A DNA stretch of 64,000 nt from Micromonospora sp. WMMD1155 (GCF_029581275.1 NZ_CP120742.1:2826501-2890500); one strand, 5' to 3'; shown: positions 26,330 through 34,459, counted from the first letter of the stretch. Numbers and translations are program-made. The notes: generated by a model not told the origin, from the letters alone.

Positions 26330-27366
26330 GACAGCACCGCCACCTTGGGCGTAGCTGCACGGAACGTCGCCCCCGCATAGACGTCGAGAGCCCGTTGCAC
26401 GGTCGCCTCCAGCTCGCCGCCCTCGCTGTCCAGCAGCTGCGCCAAGGGCACGGTGATGTCCTCGCGCAACAGGCAGAACTGCAATCGCAGGTCGGCTGTC
26501 AGCCGCAGCGCCATCAACGCGTCGTGGCACGGGAACAGCGGGCAGGTATCGCACACCGAGCCGTACCAGGCGCCCGCGACGCTGTCCTTCACCACCACCT
26601 CGAACCCGGAGACGAACGACAAGACCGTCATCGGGTGACCCAGCCCGCCCTGCGTGCGCGTCGACATCTGCACAGCGTCCGCCGCGAACTGCGCCGTGAT
26701 CGACTCCAGCGGCACATACAGATCCCGGACCACCCGTCCGACCCGCTTGCGCGCGAGCCGCTTCGCGAAGGACTCGGCCCCGGCGTCGAGATCCTGGATG
26801 ACGTCCAAGAGCTTCAGCGTTGCGACGCCTTCCCGCTCGCAAAAGGCAGCCAGGTCCGCTACCTCGTCGTCATTGACTCCGGCCATCACCACCATGTTGA
26901 CCTTCACCGGCACGCCCGTCGCCACACAAGCGCGTAGCGCTTCCAGCACGGCGGCGTGATCGTCCTGGCCGGTGATCTCCTTGTGTAACGCCGGGTCGAG
27001 CGTGTCTACGCTCATGTTGAACTGCGTCACCCCGGCCTGGGTCAGCCCGGCTGCCCGAGGCCCAATGCGGGGATGCCGTGAGATGACCTCGACCTCGTCG
27101 AACGCCGCCTCCGCGCGCAACCGCTCGACCGCCACCTCCAGCGGGTCGTACAGCGCCGGGTCGCCACCGGTTAGCTTTACGCCCGTCACACCTGCGCGAC
27201 GGACCAGACGGCCGACCGACACGAGGTGGCCGACGTTCAACTCGGTGCCCGGTGCGGTCAGCACCGCCTCCCCGGACGGCCGGCAGAAGAAGCACGCACG
27301 ACCGCACCGCGAGTTCACGGTGACACGAAACTGGGGCAGAAGCCTGCCAGAACCCTGACGATCCAT
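26326..27366 (-). CDS. MoaA-like radical SAM protein
   Basis: A 346-aa radical SAM enzyme. CGRACFFC (CxxxCxxC) near residues 20-27 and GVKLTGGDPALYDPL are MoaA-like. A C-terminal cysteine group (VCDTCPLFPCHD, then LQFCLLRED) resembles the auxiliary cluster region of MoaA. It is unlikely to be the housekeeping MoaA given its context and shifted Cys spacing. MoaA relatives act on nucleotides in some nucleoside antibiotic pathways, an attractive but unproven parallel. It is first in the eight-gene operon; the promoter region upstream holds a 16-bp inverted repeat. Confidence 0.85.
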   Translation of the reverse strand: MDRQGSGRLLPQFRVTVNSRCGRACFFCRPSGEAVLTAPGTELNVGHLVSVGRLVRRAGVTGVKLTGGDPALYDPLEVAVERLRAEAAFDEVEVISRHPRIGPRAAGLTQAGVTQFNMSVDTLDPALHKEITGQDDHAAVLEALRACVATGVPVKVNMVVMAGVNDDEVADLAAFCEREGVATLKLLDVIQDLDAGAESFAKRLARKRVGRVVRDLYVPLESITAQFAADAVQMSTRTQGGLGHPMTVLSFVSGFEVVVKDSVAGAWYGSVCDTCPLFPCHDALMALRLTADLRLQFCLLREDITVPLAQLLDSEGGELEATVQRALDVYAGATFRAATPKVAVLS

Positions 27367-27420
27367 GCCGCAAGCGTCGAGCGGACATTCATCAGGGTCA
27401 AGGTGTCGGCGGCAGGGTTA

Positions 27421-27460
27421 GTGTCAGTGTTTGTCGGCAACCCTCGACCAACACTGACAC
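27421..27460. promoter_or_regulatory. 16-bp inverted repeat in the divergent operon promoter
   Basis: The left arm GTGTCAGTGTTTGTCG (27421-27436) and right arm CGACCAACACTGACAC (27445-27460) match in 15 of 16 positions around an 8-base loop. It sits between the radical SAM operon start (27366) and the 27505 gene. The left arm also contains TGTCAG and TGTCGG 10 bp apart, related to the repeats at 11.85, 33.19 and 40.51 kb. Likely an operator controlling both directions. Confidence 0.65.
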
Positions 27461-27504
27461 ACACGGTCAGCACCTGATCACGAGATTCGCGTACGGTTGG
27501 CTTT

Positions 27505-27870
27505 GTGTTAGCAGGAGTCCTGATCATCGAAAGTCTGCGCCACGACGTGACGCTCGAAGGCATCGACCTGCGAGTCGACAAGATCACCCGCTGGCAGAAC
27601 CCTGCCCCAGCGCCTGGCCAGCCAGACACCTGGACGATCGTCAACTTCGTTTCGAGCCGCGACGATGCCGCTTGGCTGGCCGACCAGTTCGCCCAGGCCC
27701 TGAGCGGCCCAGGCTGGTACGTCGACTTCCACACCGAAGATCAGAAGTATGTCGTCTTCCCGGACAAGACCTTCGCTTACCGCAGGGGCGATACTCAGGG
27801 CCGCGCCGAAGCCGTCGCCTATGCCCGCTCCCAAGGTGTGCCGCCCGATCAGTGCGACTGGGGCGAATAG
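27505..27870 (+). CDS. Small conserved protein, paralogue of the 24519 operon protein
   Basis: A 121-aa soluble protein with no motif I can name. Its N-terminus MLAGVLIIESLRHDVTLEG and C-terminal FHTEDQKYVVFPDKT are shared in pattern with the 143-aa protein of the divergent operon. GTG 27505 is preceded by TACGGT ending seven bases upstream, so the mRNA is probably leaderless. It is divergent from the radical SAM operon across the inverted repeat, so the two units are probably co-regulated. Confidence 0.8.
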   Translation: MLAGVLIIESLRHDVTLEGIDLRVDKITRWQNPAPAPGQPDTWTIVNFVSSRDDAAWLADQFAQALSGPGWYVDFHTEDQKYVVFPDKTFAYRRGDTQGRAEAVAYARSQGVPPDQCDWGE

Positions 27871-27960
27871 GTGATGTCGTCTTCGCATCCCGATGTGCCG
27901 CTTCCGGCACCAGACGCGGGGCGGCCGTGGGCGCCCAGCTGGGCGGGGCGCCCACCGACC

Positions 27961-28161
27961 TCAGTCAGTCAGGTCGAACTCGCCGAGCTTCGCGCCATCG
28001 ATGAACGCGTCCCACTCAGCTTGGGTGAACGTCAGGATTGGCCCGCGCCCACGGGCCTTGGTGTCCCTGACCCCGATGGCGTCGGCGCCCAAACGGGCGA
28101 CCTCCACGCACGATCCGTTGTTTCCGGATCGGCTGGACTTGAACCATTTAACCGATTGCAT
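27961..28161 (-). CDS. DUF397 protein
   Basis: A 66-aa protein beginning MQSVKWFKSSRSGNNGSCVE and continuing to GPILTFTQAEWDAFIDGAK, the whole DUF397 pattern. In actinobacteria DUF397 genes sit directly after XRE regulators and are thought to act with them. Its ATG lies inside the end of that regulator (14-base overlap). Confidence 0.93.
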   Translation of the reverse strand: MQSVKWFKSSRSGNNGSCVEVARLGADAIGVRDTKARGRGPILTFTQAEWDAFIDGAKLGEFDLTD

Positions 28162-29005
28162 CCTTCTTCTCCTGGATAAATCGCATCGACTCCCTGGGCG
28201 ACAGCGCCAGGGAGAGCAGGTGCTCGTGCACGCCCGTGAGCCGCCGGATCTCCTCGGGCGACTCCAGGAACAATTCTCCGGCCAGGGTCTCGATGTAGCC
28301 AAGGGGCGGGTCGCCGTCGGCGAAGGTCAGCACTTCGAAGCCGCCGTGCACGGCGAGGTGGGCGCCGGCAGCGAGCGTCAGGACCTGCACGGTGACGTTG
28401 GGCAGCGCGGCGACCTTGATGATGTGCTCCAGTTGGTCGCGGCGAACGTCGGCGTCGCCAACCTCCAGCATCAACGCCTGCTCGGTGATGATCGCCTGCA
28501 GCCGAAGCGGCGGGTTGCGCGCCGTCAACACCTCCTGCCGCTTGAGACGCGCCTCGACGCGCTGGGTGATCTCCTCCTGGTCAGTCTCCCGGCCGATGCG
28601 GATCACCTCCTGCGCGTAGGCGCGGGTCTGCATCAGCCCGGGGATGAGAGTCGGCTGGAACTGCCGAAGGTCCGTCGCCTCGGCTTCGTAGGCGATGAAC
28701 GTGACGTAGCGCGCCGGGAGTGTATTGAGTCGCTGCCACCAGCCCGGCTCCCGCAACTGCTCGGCCATTGCCCGTAGTGCCCGGCCTTGCTCCGCGTCGT
28801 GCGGCACTTCATAGGCGACAAGGATCTCCAGTACGTCGCGCGGGCGCGGCTTGATGTCGCCGGACTCGATGCGCGCGATTCGCTGTTGAGAGCATTTGAG
28901 CAGCTTGGCCGCGTCTCCTTGGGTGAGACCGCGTGTCTCGCGTAGCCGCCGCAGCTCCCTGCCTAGACGGCGGGAGCGAGGCGTCGGTGGAGTGAATCGC
29001 GCCAT
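28148..29005 (-). CDS. XRE-family regulator with DUF5753-type C-terminus
   Basis: A 285-aa protein. The HTH is LRRLRETRGLTQGDAAKLLKCSQQRIARIESG (about residues 15-47). The C-terminal ligand-like domain carries QFQPTLIPGLMQTRAYAQEV, the hallmark of DUF5753 regulators partnered with DUF397 proteins. ATG 29005 follows AGGGAGG by eight bases; longer starts at 29023 and 29056 are less likely. The 20-bp palindrome at 29071 is probably its operator (inference). Confidence 0.92.
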   Translation of the reverse strand: MARFTPPTPRSRRLGRELRRLRETRGLTQGDAAKLLKCSQQRIARIESGDIKPRPRDVLEILVAYEVPHDAEQGRALRAMAEQLREPGWWQRLNTLPARYVTFIAYEAEATDLRQFQPTLIPGLMQTRAYAQEVIRIGRETDQEEITQRVEARLKRQEVLTARNPPLRLQAIITEQALMLEVGDADVRRDQLEHIIKVAALPNVTVQVLTLAAGAHLAVHGGFEVLTFADGDPPLGYIETLAGELFLESPEEIRRLTGVHEHLLSLALSPRESMRFIQEKKDAIG

Positions 29006-29070
29006 CCTCTGATCCTCCCTCATACAAGGCAAGCCTTCCCAATGGGGTTCACCCATAGCTTAGGGCTTGC

Positions 29071-29090
29071 GCAGCATCGTACGATGCTGC
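29071..29090. promoter_or_regulatory. Perfect 20-bp palindrome GCAGCATCGTACGATGCTGC
   Basis: It is centred 75 bases upstream of the XRE/DUF397 start. Each strand carries TACGAT, a -10-like hexamer, so it could combine overlapping divergent promoters with an operator. A near copy of one arm (GACGATGCTGCAAT) occurs at 31054-31067, directly at the start of the HAD gene. Confidence 0.6.
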
Positions 29091-29255
29091 AATATCGACC
29101 TACATAGTACGAGGCCGCAACGCAGCGTCACCATGACGTCGATGGCTGGCCAACGGCGGTCGGTGAGCTAAAGGCGAAGGCCGTCGTCCGCAACGCGACC
29201 TCAGTGCGACAGACCAACCGGGGCCTGGCTGACGCGTCAGGCACAGACCGATGAG

Positions 29256-29399
29256 GTGATCGCGGTGCTGTTCGGTGTTCTCTCGGCGTTGATGGTCGGC
29301 TATGTCGCCGGGCTGTTGTCCTTCAAGGTCAAGGACCGCTGGTGTCCGCGATGCGGGTCCACGACGGTCGCCCTCGAGCAGGTCAGGCGAGCGCGATGA
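29256..29399 (+). CDS. Small membrane protein with CxxC knuckle
   Basis: A 47-aa protein: one hydrophobic segment (VLFGVLSALMVGYVAGLL), then KVKDRWCPRCGST, a CxxC zinc-ribbon-like half, then a basic tail. GTG 29256 is preceded by a weak purine-rich site. Its stop overlaps the next ATG (ATGA), which supports it being a real gene too short for routine calling. Confidence 0.6.
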   Translation: MIAVLFGVLSALMVGYVAGLLSFKVKDRWCPRCGSTTVALEQVRRAR

Positions 29400-29644
29400 A
29401 CGTTCCTCGGCTGGGCGACGTGATCGAGGTCGGCGACCAGAACTACATGTACGGAACCGGTCATCTGACCTTGCGGGTCACCTGTATCGGTGGCCGGATC
29501 TACGTGCACGACGACGAGTGGCTCAACGTGGAAGGTCTAGCGCTGCGAACAGACGGCTCCCAGCTCGGCCAGAAGCCTCGACCCGCGCTCGTCCGGATGC
29601 GGGCAGTCCGCATCGCAGCGCCGCCACCGAGGTGGTCCGCATGA
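29396..29644 (+). CDS. Small conserved actinobacterial protein
   Basis: An 82-aa protein starting MNVPRLGDVIEVGDQNYMYG and continuing GHLTLRVTCIGGRIYVHDDEWLNV, a compact beta-rich protein that I recall as widespread and unnamed in Micromonosporaceae, often beside XRE genes. Coupled by ATGA overlaps to the genes on both sides. Function unknown. Confidence 0.7.
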   Translation: MNVPRLGDVIEVGDQNYMYGTGHLTLRVTCIGGRIYVHDDEWLNVEGLALRTDGSQLGQKPRPALVRMRAVRIAAPPPRWSA

Positions 29645-29985
29645 GAACGACTTACCTAGCCAGCACGGGGCTGAAGGAGGTCGAGCGAGTCCAGGCGGAG
29701 CTTGAACGCCACCTGACGGTCCGGCCATCCGGCCAGCGCGTCACATGCGGCGAGGTTGAACCATGCTCCGGCCGCCAGAGAGCGGGCCCCACACTCATCA
29801 AGCACGGCCGCCTTCTACGCCGCCCACCAAGGGCTCCAGGAATACAGCGCATCGATCCGACAACGACGGACGCTGCGCCGGCCTCATGTTTGCCTCAGCG
29901 GCGGCAAAGACGACGACGGGATGACCGCAGCGGCGTGCTGACTCACCGCTCGGCCAAAGGCTCGCCGCAGCCTCGCACGACTTGA
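29641..29985 (+). CDS. Hypothetical protein, possibly degenerate C-terminus
   Basis: A 114-aa frame. Residues 1-60 (STGLKEVERVQAELERHL, then VTCGEVEPCSGRQRAG) look like a real small helical/Cys-containing protein. The last 50 residues are arginine/proline rich and could be out of the original frame. The ATG overlaps the previous stop. No function is evident. Confidence 0.4.
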   Translation: MRTTYLASTGLKEVERVQAELERHLTVRPSGQRVTCGEVEPCSGRQRAGPTLIKHGRLLRRPPRAPGIQRIDPTTTDAAPASCLPQRRQRRRRDDRSGVLTHRSAKGSPQPRTT

Positions 29986-30107
29986 GTTGGAGCGTCGGGG
30001 TCGGCGCCGATCACCCGCCCGCCGCCCTGCAGCAGGGCCAGCGCGGCGGCGTAAGGCCGGAGATCTCAGGGTCCTTGCAGGCGATCTGATAGGAGGGGAC
30101 ATCGATA

Positions 30108-30887
30108 GTGAACGGCGTACCGGGCGCTTCCACGAGGGCCGTGATGCGGACGGAACGGGTGAGCGCGACGGGCGCCGCTCCGTCCCCGGTCATGCCCGAA
30201 CAGATCCGCGAGGCACAACAAGCGTTGGGGCTGCGATTGGCCCGATGCCGCAAGACGGCCGGCATTACCCAGGTCGCCCTGGCCAGGCGGACGGCATACT
30301 CCCGCAGCGCGATCGCCAACGTCGAGATCGGGCGACAGAACATACCCCGCAGCTTCTGGGAGCGCGTCGACCTCGAACTCGGCGCAGGAGGAGCGTTGGT
30401 GGACGCGTTCAACGCGCTTCACGAACTGGTCACCACCTACCGAGCCCACAAGGCTTGGATAGCCGAGCAGGACCGCCTGCGACGCCATCACGCAGCCATG
30501 CCACCACGCCCGCGACAAAACGACATGGTCGAGCCTGCCGCCTGCGGATGCACGATCACCGTCGCCCGATGGAGCGGACGCGAAACCCTCGCGTTGAGGG
30601 AGTCCCTGCGGCTGAGCGTGCAAGGCTTCGCAGAACGGCTTCGCGTCACCGCCTCGATCATCGCCCAGTGGGAGGACCGCAAGCAGCCGGTGCACCCTAG
30701 CCTCGCCATGCAGGCGGCCCTCGACGACGCGCTCAAGCTCGCCGACCAGGACGCTCGCTCCCGATTTGCACAGATCCTTCGCTCCCCACCGATGAGAGTC
30801 GACGACCATGCTGGCGCTTCAGCACGCGGTCGTTACGCCACGGTGACCCCGCTTCACCGGGGCGGTGGATCGCAGGCGGTGTTGTGA
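30108..30887 (+). CDS. Two-HTH XRE-type regulator
   Basis: A 259-aa protein. The N-terminal XRE domain reads LARCRKTAGITQVALARRTAYSRSAIANVEIGRQ. A second helix-turn-helix near residues 160-195 reads ALRESLRLSVQGFAERLRVTASIIAQWEDR. GTG 30108 has AGGAGG 11 bases upstream; ATG 30192 at MPEQIREAQ is an alternative. It lacks the TPR-like tail of the other regulators here. Its stop overlaps a GTG opening a 61-codon frame that runs into the HAD gene, perhaps a remnant. Confidence 0.78.
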   Translation: MNGVPGASTRAVMRTERVSATGAAPSPVMPEQIREAQQALGLRLARCRKTAGITQVALARRTAYSRSAIANVEIGRQNIPRSFWERVDLELGAGGALVDAFNALHELVTTYRAHKAWIAEQDRLRRHHAAMPPRPRQNDMVEPAACGCTITVARWSGRETLALRESLRLSVQGFAERLRVTASIIAQWEDRKQPVHPSLAMQAALDDALKLADQDARSRFAQILRSPPMRVDDHAGASARGRYATVTPLHRGGGSQAVL

Positions 30888-31066
30888 AGGTGGCGATGGT
30901 CGCGTCGTTGGCTTCCATGCAGGGGCTACGCCGGGCGCTCCTGTATCAGGTAGCGATAGCCATCTACGGACGTCACCGCGAGGGCGATCCCGGCGTATCG
31001 TGCATATGGGCGATCAGCACCGTCGTCGGCGCGAGGACACTGCGCTGGACGTGCGACGATGCTGCA

Positions 31067-31801
31067 ATGAACCGTAGCAGCGCCGGCTTGGTCATCTGGG
31101 ACGTTGACGGGACGCTCATCCCTGCGGACTTGCGCTGGCTGACGCGCGCGATCGCTCGTGCGTACGGCATCGCGGAGTCCGAGATTGTCTTCCCTGACAA
31201 GAAGGTGCATGGGTATACGGACGAGTCGATCGCCGTCGACACGGCGATCGCTTCGGGCGTGGACCCGTCATCTGCGGAGGCGGGCATACCCGCCTTCCGT
31301 CAGGCCATCGCCGCGGTTATGCAGGAGGGTCGGCAGGAGTTGGCTGAGGTCCAGCCGCCGTATCCAGGTGCTGCGGCGAGCATCGCGAAGCTGCACGAAC
31401 ATGGCTTCATCCAGACCGTGCTGACCGGCAACCTGCGTTCGGCCGCCGAGGTGAAGCTGGACGTGGCGGGCTTGGACGATTTTCTTGATCTTCGCGTCGG
31501 CGGGTTCGGGTCGGACGCGCGAGATCGCTTCCAGCTTCCGGCAGTCGTAGCTCAGCGCTACTCCGCGATCTACGGTGATCCGCTCGATTCCGCTCGAGCG
31601 ATCGTCATCGGGGATGCGCCCAACGATATCGCTTGCGCACGTCACGCCGACTTTCGCGTCGCTGTCGTCGCTCACCGGCTTGGGCGTCGAGAGCTGGCAT
31701 CCTACGAACCTGACGTGGTACTCGACAGTCTCGACCCGACGACGGTGGTGGCAGCCGTCAGTTCGCTGTTGAGTGCGGGCGGGACGCCGGCTGCTCGTTA
31801 G
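31067..31801 (+). CDS. HAD-superfamily phosphatase
   Basis: A 244-aa HAD hydrolase. Motif I is LVIWDVDGTLIPAD (nucleophile Asp), motif II VLTGNL, and motif IV IVIGDAPNDIACA. The cap insert lies between motifs I and II as in phosphoglycolate-phosphatase-like enzymes. ATG 31067 is chosen because the upstream frame (from 30884) does not resemble the family. It converges with the XRE-TPR gene, with a four-base overlap of the ends. Confidence 0.87.
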   Translation: MNRSSAGLVIWDVDGTLIPADLRWLTRAIARAYGIAESEIVFPDKKVHGYTDESIAVDTAIASGVDPSSAEAGIPAFRQAIAAVMQEGRQELAEVQPPYPGAAASIAKLHEHGFIQTVLTGNLRSAAEVKLDVAGLDDFLDLRVGGFGSDARDRFQLPAVVAQRYSAIYGDPLDSARAIVIGDAPNDIACARHADFRVAVVAHRLGRRELASYEPDVVLDSLDPTTVVAAVSSLLSAGGTPAAR

Positions 31802-33066
31802 GCGGCCATCTGCTCCTCGAGTTCGAGGACAAGCGGCTCGTCGCGCCATCGGTCCAACCGTTGTCGAGCTCGTTGGGCTCGAGCGATGCCTCGATGGTTG
31901 CCACCTGCTTTCAGCTGGTCGTAGGTGGCGCCAAGCAGGGTGCAGGATCGTTCGAGTTCGCCGGCGTCGGCGTAGGCGCTGGCGAGGTCTACGGCTGCCG
32001 CCAACGCGACGTTGGCGTTGGCGTGGTCGTGTTGCAGCATCTGTACCGCACTTTCCAGCACGGTCACCGCCTGGTGGGGCTGACCGAGCAGGAGATGGCA
32101 CGTGCCCGCGTAGACGTGGAGGCGAGCGCTACTCCAGTCGCTGTAGAGGCCGACACAGTCAACGGGCGACAAGTCGTTGACCGCTTCTTCTGCCCGCTTC
32201 AGGGCCGCCGTGGCCTCGCGGGGAAGTCGCAGGGCCGCGAAGGCTTGGGCCTGCTCGGCAGCTACTCGCGCCCGTGCGGGTGGACTGAGATCGGTGGACG
32301 CGCGGGCGGCCTCATCGAGTAGCCGCAGGCCGATCATGATGTCACCGTCTGCGTCGATCAGTGTGGCGGCTTCGGAGTGGAGGTTGCTCTCGAAGATGCG
32401 TGCCGTTGCGCTGATCCTGCGGCTGCCAAGCCTGTCGCCGAGCTGGCGGGCATAGGCACAGTGAGCGAGCGCGAGGGCACGGTTGCCCTGCGCGCTCCAC
32501 AGCCTGCTGGCGACGATCGAGGCTTCGGCGAGCATCGCTCCGATATCAGCGCGGATGGGAGCACGACCCGCTTTGCGATACAGCGTCGACAGGCAGTCAC
32601 GGTGGGCCTCGATCAGGCCCAGTAGCGCGTCGGGTGACACGGCCTGGCGCTGCTGGGCCAGCATGCTGGTGAGTGTGGAAAAGCTGTTCCACTCGCCCAT
32701 CAGGTAGTCCGTTCCCGGCATCCGGGCGAGCGCCTCCGCAGCGGTGGAGGACGAGGGCTCAGCAGCCACGTGGCACGCCGTAGGGGCGGCCGTGCCGCTC
32801 AGCACGTGCCGGTTGCTGGCGAGCCGGATGCGATCGTATTCCCGGACCAGTCTGCCGCCGGTGCCCAACACCTCGTCGCTTCGGGCCCAGAAATCGCGGC
32901 CCACGCGCTGCCGGCCGGTCTCCACGTTCGCGATCGTGCTCCGCCCATAGCTCACCCGCGGGGCGTACGCCTCCTGCGTGTAACCAGCGGCTTTGCGGCT
33001 GCGGGCCAGCATTTGACCAAGAGCGATCCATGCCTTGGCCACGTCTTGTGGTGGCACGCTCGACAT
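31798..33066 (-). CDS. XRE-family regulator with TPR-like C-terminus
   Basis: A 422-aa third member of the window's XRE-TPR group: the HTH around residues 8-70 includes SRKAAGYTQEAYAPRVSYG then RSTIANVETGRQ, and a long helical repeat-like tail ends LDLASAYADAGELERSCTLLG and similar. ATG 33066 has GGGAG six to seven bases upstream. It is divergent from the CYTH gene, with phased CCGACA repeats between them. Confidence 0.87.
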   Translation of the reverse strand: MSSVPPQDVAKAWIALGQMLARSRKAAGYTQEAYAPRVSYGRSTIANVETGRQRVGRDFWARSDEVLGTGGRLVREYDRIRLASNRHVLSGTAAPTACHVAAEPSSSTAAEALARMPGTDYLMGEWNSFSTLTSMLAQQRQAVSPDALLGLIEAHRDCLSTLYRKAGRAPIRADIGAMLAEASIVASRLWSAQGNRALALAHCAYARQLGDRLGSRRISATARIFESNLHSEAATLIDADGDIMIGLRLLDEAARASTDLSPPARARVAAEQAQAFAALRLPREATAALKRAEEAVNDLSPVDCVGLYSDWSSARLHVYAGTCHLLLGQPHQAVTVLESAVQMLQHDHANANVALAAAVDLASAYADAGELERSCTLLGATYDQLKAGGNHRGIARAQRARQRLDRWRDEPLVLELEEQMAA

Positions 33067-33180
33067 CAGCAGCTCCCGATGGGTACGAACGCTCGCGCGA
33101 GGCGAGGCAGGTTGGCGTGGGAGCACTGTAGTGCAGGTCTGTGATGCATCAGCTACTCAGCGGCTTCATCCAACACTCTT

Positions 33181-33197
33181 CCGACAAAGTTCCGACA
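33181..33197. promoter_or_regulatory. CCGACA direct repeat, 11-bp spacing
   Basis: CCGACA at 33181 and 33192, and a degenerate CCGAAC in phase at 33214. The surrounding 22 bases (CCGACAAAGTTCCGACATTG then GCC) match 40501-40522 with three differences. It lies between the divergent XRE-TPR and CYTH genes. Confidence 0.6.
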
Positions 33198-33254
33198 TTG
33201 GCCTCGCGGTCGTCCGAACTCGCGTGACCTCCGATGCTCGTATGCTCCCTGCTC

Positions 33255-33842
33255 GTGACCCACGAGCCGGCCAACAATGATCACGAGATTGAAGCCAAAT
33301 ACCGCGTCGACGACCTGCAGGGGTTGATCACGGCGCTCGCCCGGCGGCAGGTCGTGTTGACGGAGCCGTCGGTCCAGGACGACCAGGCGTACGCACCAGC
33401 CGGCTGGTCGTACGGAATGTCGAAGGTCGGTGTGCCGTTCGCGCGTCTTCGCACGCAGGAGGGGCGTCATCTGTTCACCGTGAAGAAGCCGATCGACAAC
33501 GAGATGGCGTGCCTGGAGCACGAATGCGTGATCCTCGACCGCGACGCGATGCATGATGCTCTCGCCACGATGGGTTGGGTGCCAACGGTGCGGATCGTTA
33601 AGCAGCGCCGAGTCGGCGATTGGGACGGCGCGACGGTATGCGTGGACGTCGTTGACGGGCTCGGCGCGTTCGTCGAGGTGGAGCGGTTGGTCAGCTCCCA
33701 GCACTCAGGTGAACAGGTGCAGCACGGACTCGACGCGATGATTCGCTCACTCGGTGTGCCAGTACGGCGGGTTGTGGACACCTACGACACGTTGATCTGG
33801 AATCTGACGAGCGCGGCCGTGAGGACGTCGGCCCCGTTCTGA
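33255..33842 (+). CDS. CYTH-domain protein (class IV adenylyl cyclase/thiamine triphosphatase-like)
   Basis: A 195-aa CYTH domain. The signature ExExK appears as HEIEAKYRV near residue 9, and further acidic/basic tunnel positions include FARLRTQEGRHLFTVKKP and VCVDVVDGLGAFVEVER. Such enzymes bind triphosphates and may cyclise ATP or hydrolyse inorganic or nucleoside triphosphates. GTG 33255 follows TATGCT by eight bases (leaderless style); ATG 33234 would add seven residues. It stands alone on its strand. Confidence 0.85.
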   Translation: MTHEPANNDHEIEAKYRVDDLQGLITALARRQVVLTEPSVQDDQAYAPAGWSYGMSKVGVPFARLRTQEGRHLFTVKKPIDNEMACLEHECVILDRDAMHDALATMGWVPTVRIVKQRRVGDWDGATVCVDVVDGLGAFVEVERLVSSQHSGEQVQHGLDAMIRSLGVPVRRVVDTYDTLIWNLTSAAVRTSAPF

Positions 33843-33916
33843 GGTGGGTCGAGTCCACGGATGTTGCCGCCCCGGCTGTGACGGCTGGAGACCTGGGCCG
33901 CCGCGCTCGACTGGCT

Positions 33917-34375
33917 TCAGGGGAACTGCAGGAGTGGCACGTCGTAGAGGTCGGCTTGGCGAACACGCGTCATCGCTGGCTCGAGGATCTCCACGATGAT
34001 CATTTCGGTGAGGAACTGGACGGTCGCGGCGAGCAGGTGGCTGGTGTGGGCGGTGGCGCTGTGCGCTTTCAAGCCCACGGTGAGGTGGATGTGCGGCTGG
34101 ATGGTGTCAGTGTCGGGGTCGTAGGCGAGGGTGCCGCCACCGAGGGCTTCGATGTTGGTCTGATGGACTTTGGACCAGACCGGGGCGTCGGGGTTGTCAA
34201 GGCGTTCGCAGGTGCCGACGATGTCCGCGCTGGCGAGGCCGGCGATGAAGGTGGGGATGTAGCCCTGGCGGATGTCGTGGGCGCGGCAGGTGCGGTCGAG
34301 GGCGTCGTAGAAGTCTTCTCCGTGGTCGAATACCGCGACGATGGTGCGGCCGGTGACGACTTCGCGGCTGCGCAA
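33917..34375 (-). CDS. PPC/DUF296-domain protein
   Basis: A 152-aa PPC (PCC, DUF296) domain. FDHGEDFYDALDRTCRAHDIRQGYI at the start and PHIHLTVGLKAHSATAHTSHLL with the metal-binding histidines are characteristic. Prokaryotic members form trimers; some are DNA-binding, most are uncharacterised. It ends the seven-gene operon that starts with the HD protein at 39263, separated from the creatininase gene by 84 bases. Confidence 0.8.
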   Translation of the reverse strand: MRSREVVTGRTIVAVFDHGEDFYDALDRTCRAHDIRQGYIPTFIAGLASADIVGTCERLDNPDAPVWSKVHQTNIEALGGGTLAYDPDTDTIQPHIHLTVGLKAHSATAHTSHLLAATVQFLTEMIIVEILEPAMTRVRQADLYDVPLLQFP

Positions 34376-34459
34376 TGTGGGCTCCTTCGAGTTTCGGCCG
34401 GCGCGCGGTGAGCGCTGAGTGCCACCAGGAGGATCGTGTCGCGTGGCGCGAGTGTTGGC

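Noticed and set aside
26326..27366. Housekeeping molybdenum cofactor gene moaA
   Set aside because: No other molybdopterin genes nearby, different C-terminal cysteine spacing, and coupling to a secondary-metabolism-type operon.
30884..31066. N-terminal extension of the HAD gene from GTG 30884
   Set aside because: The 61 extra residues do not resemble the family and the HAD fold starts at ATG 31067; perhaps a remnant of another gene.
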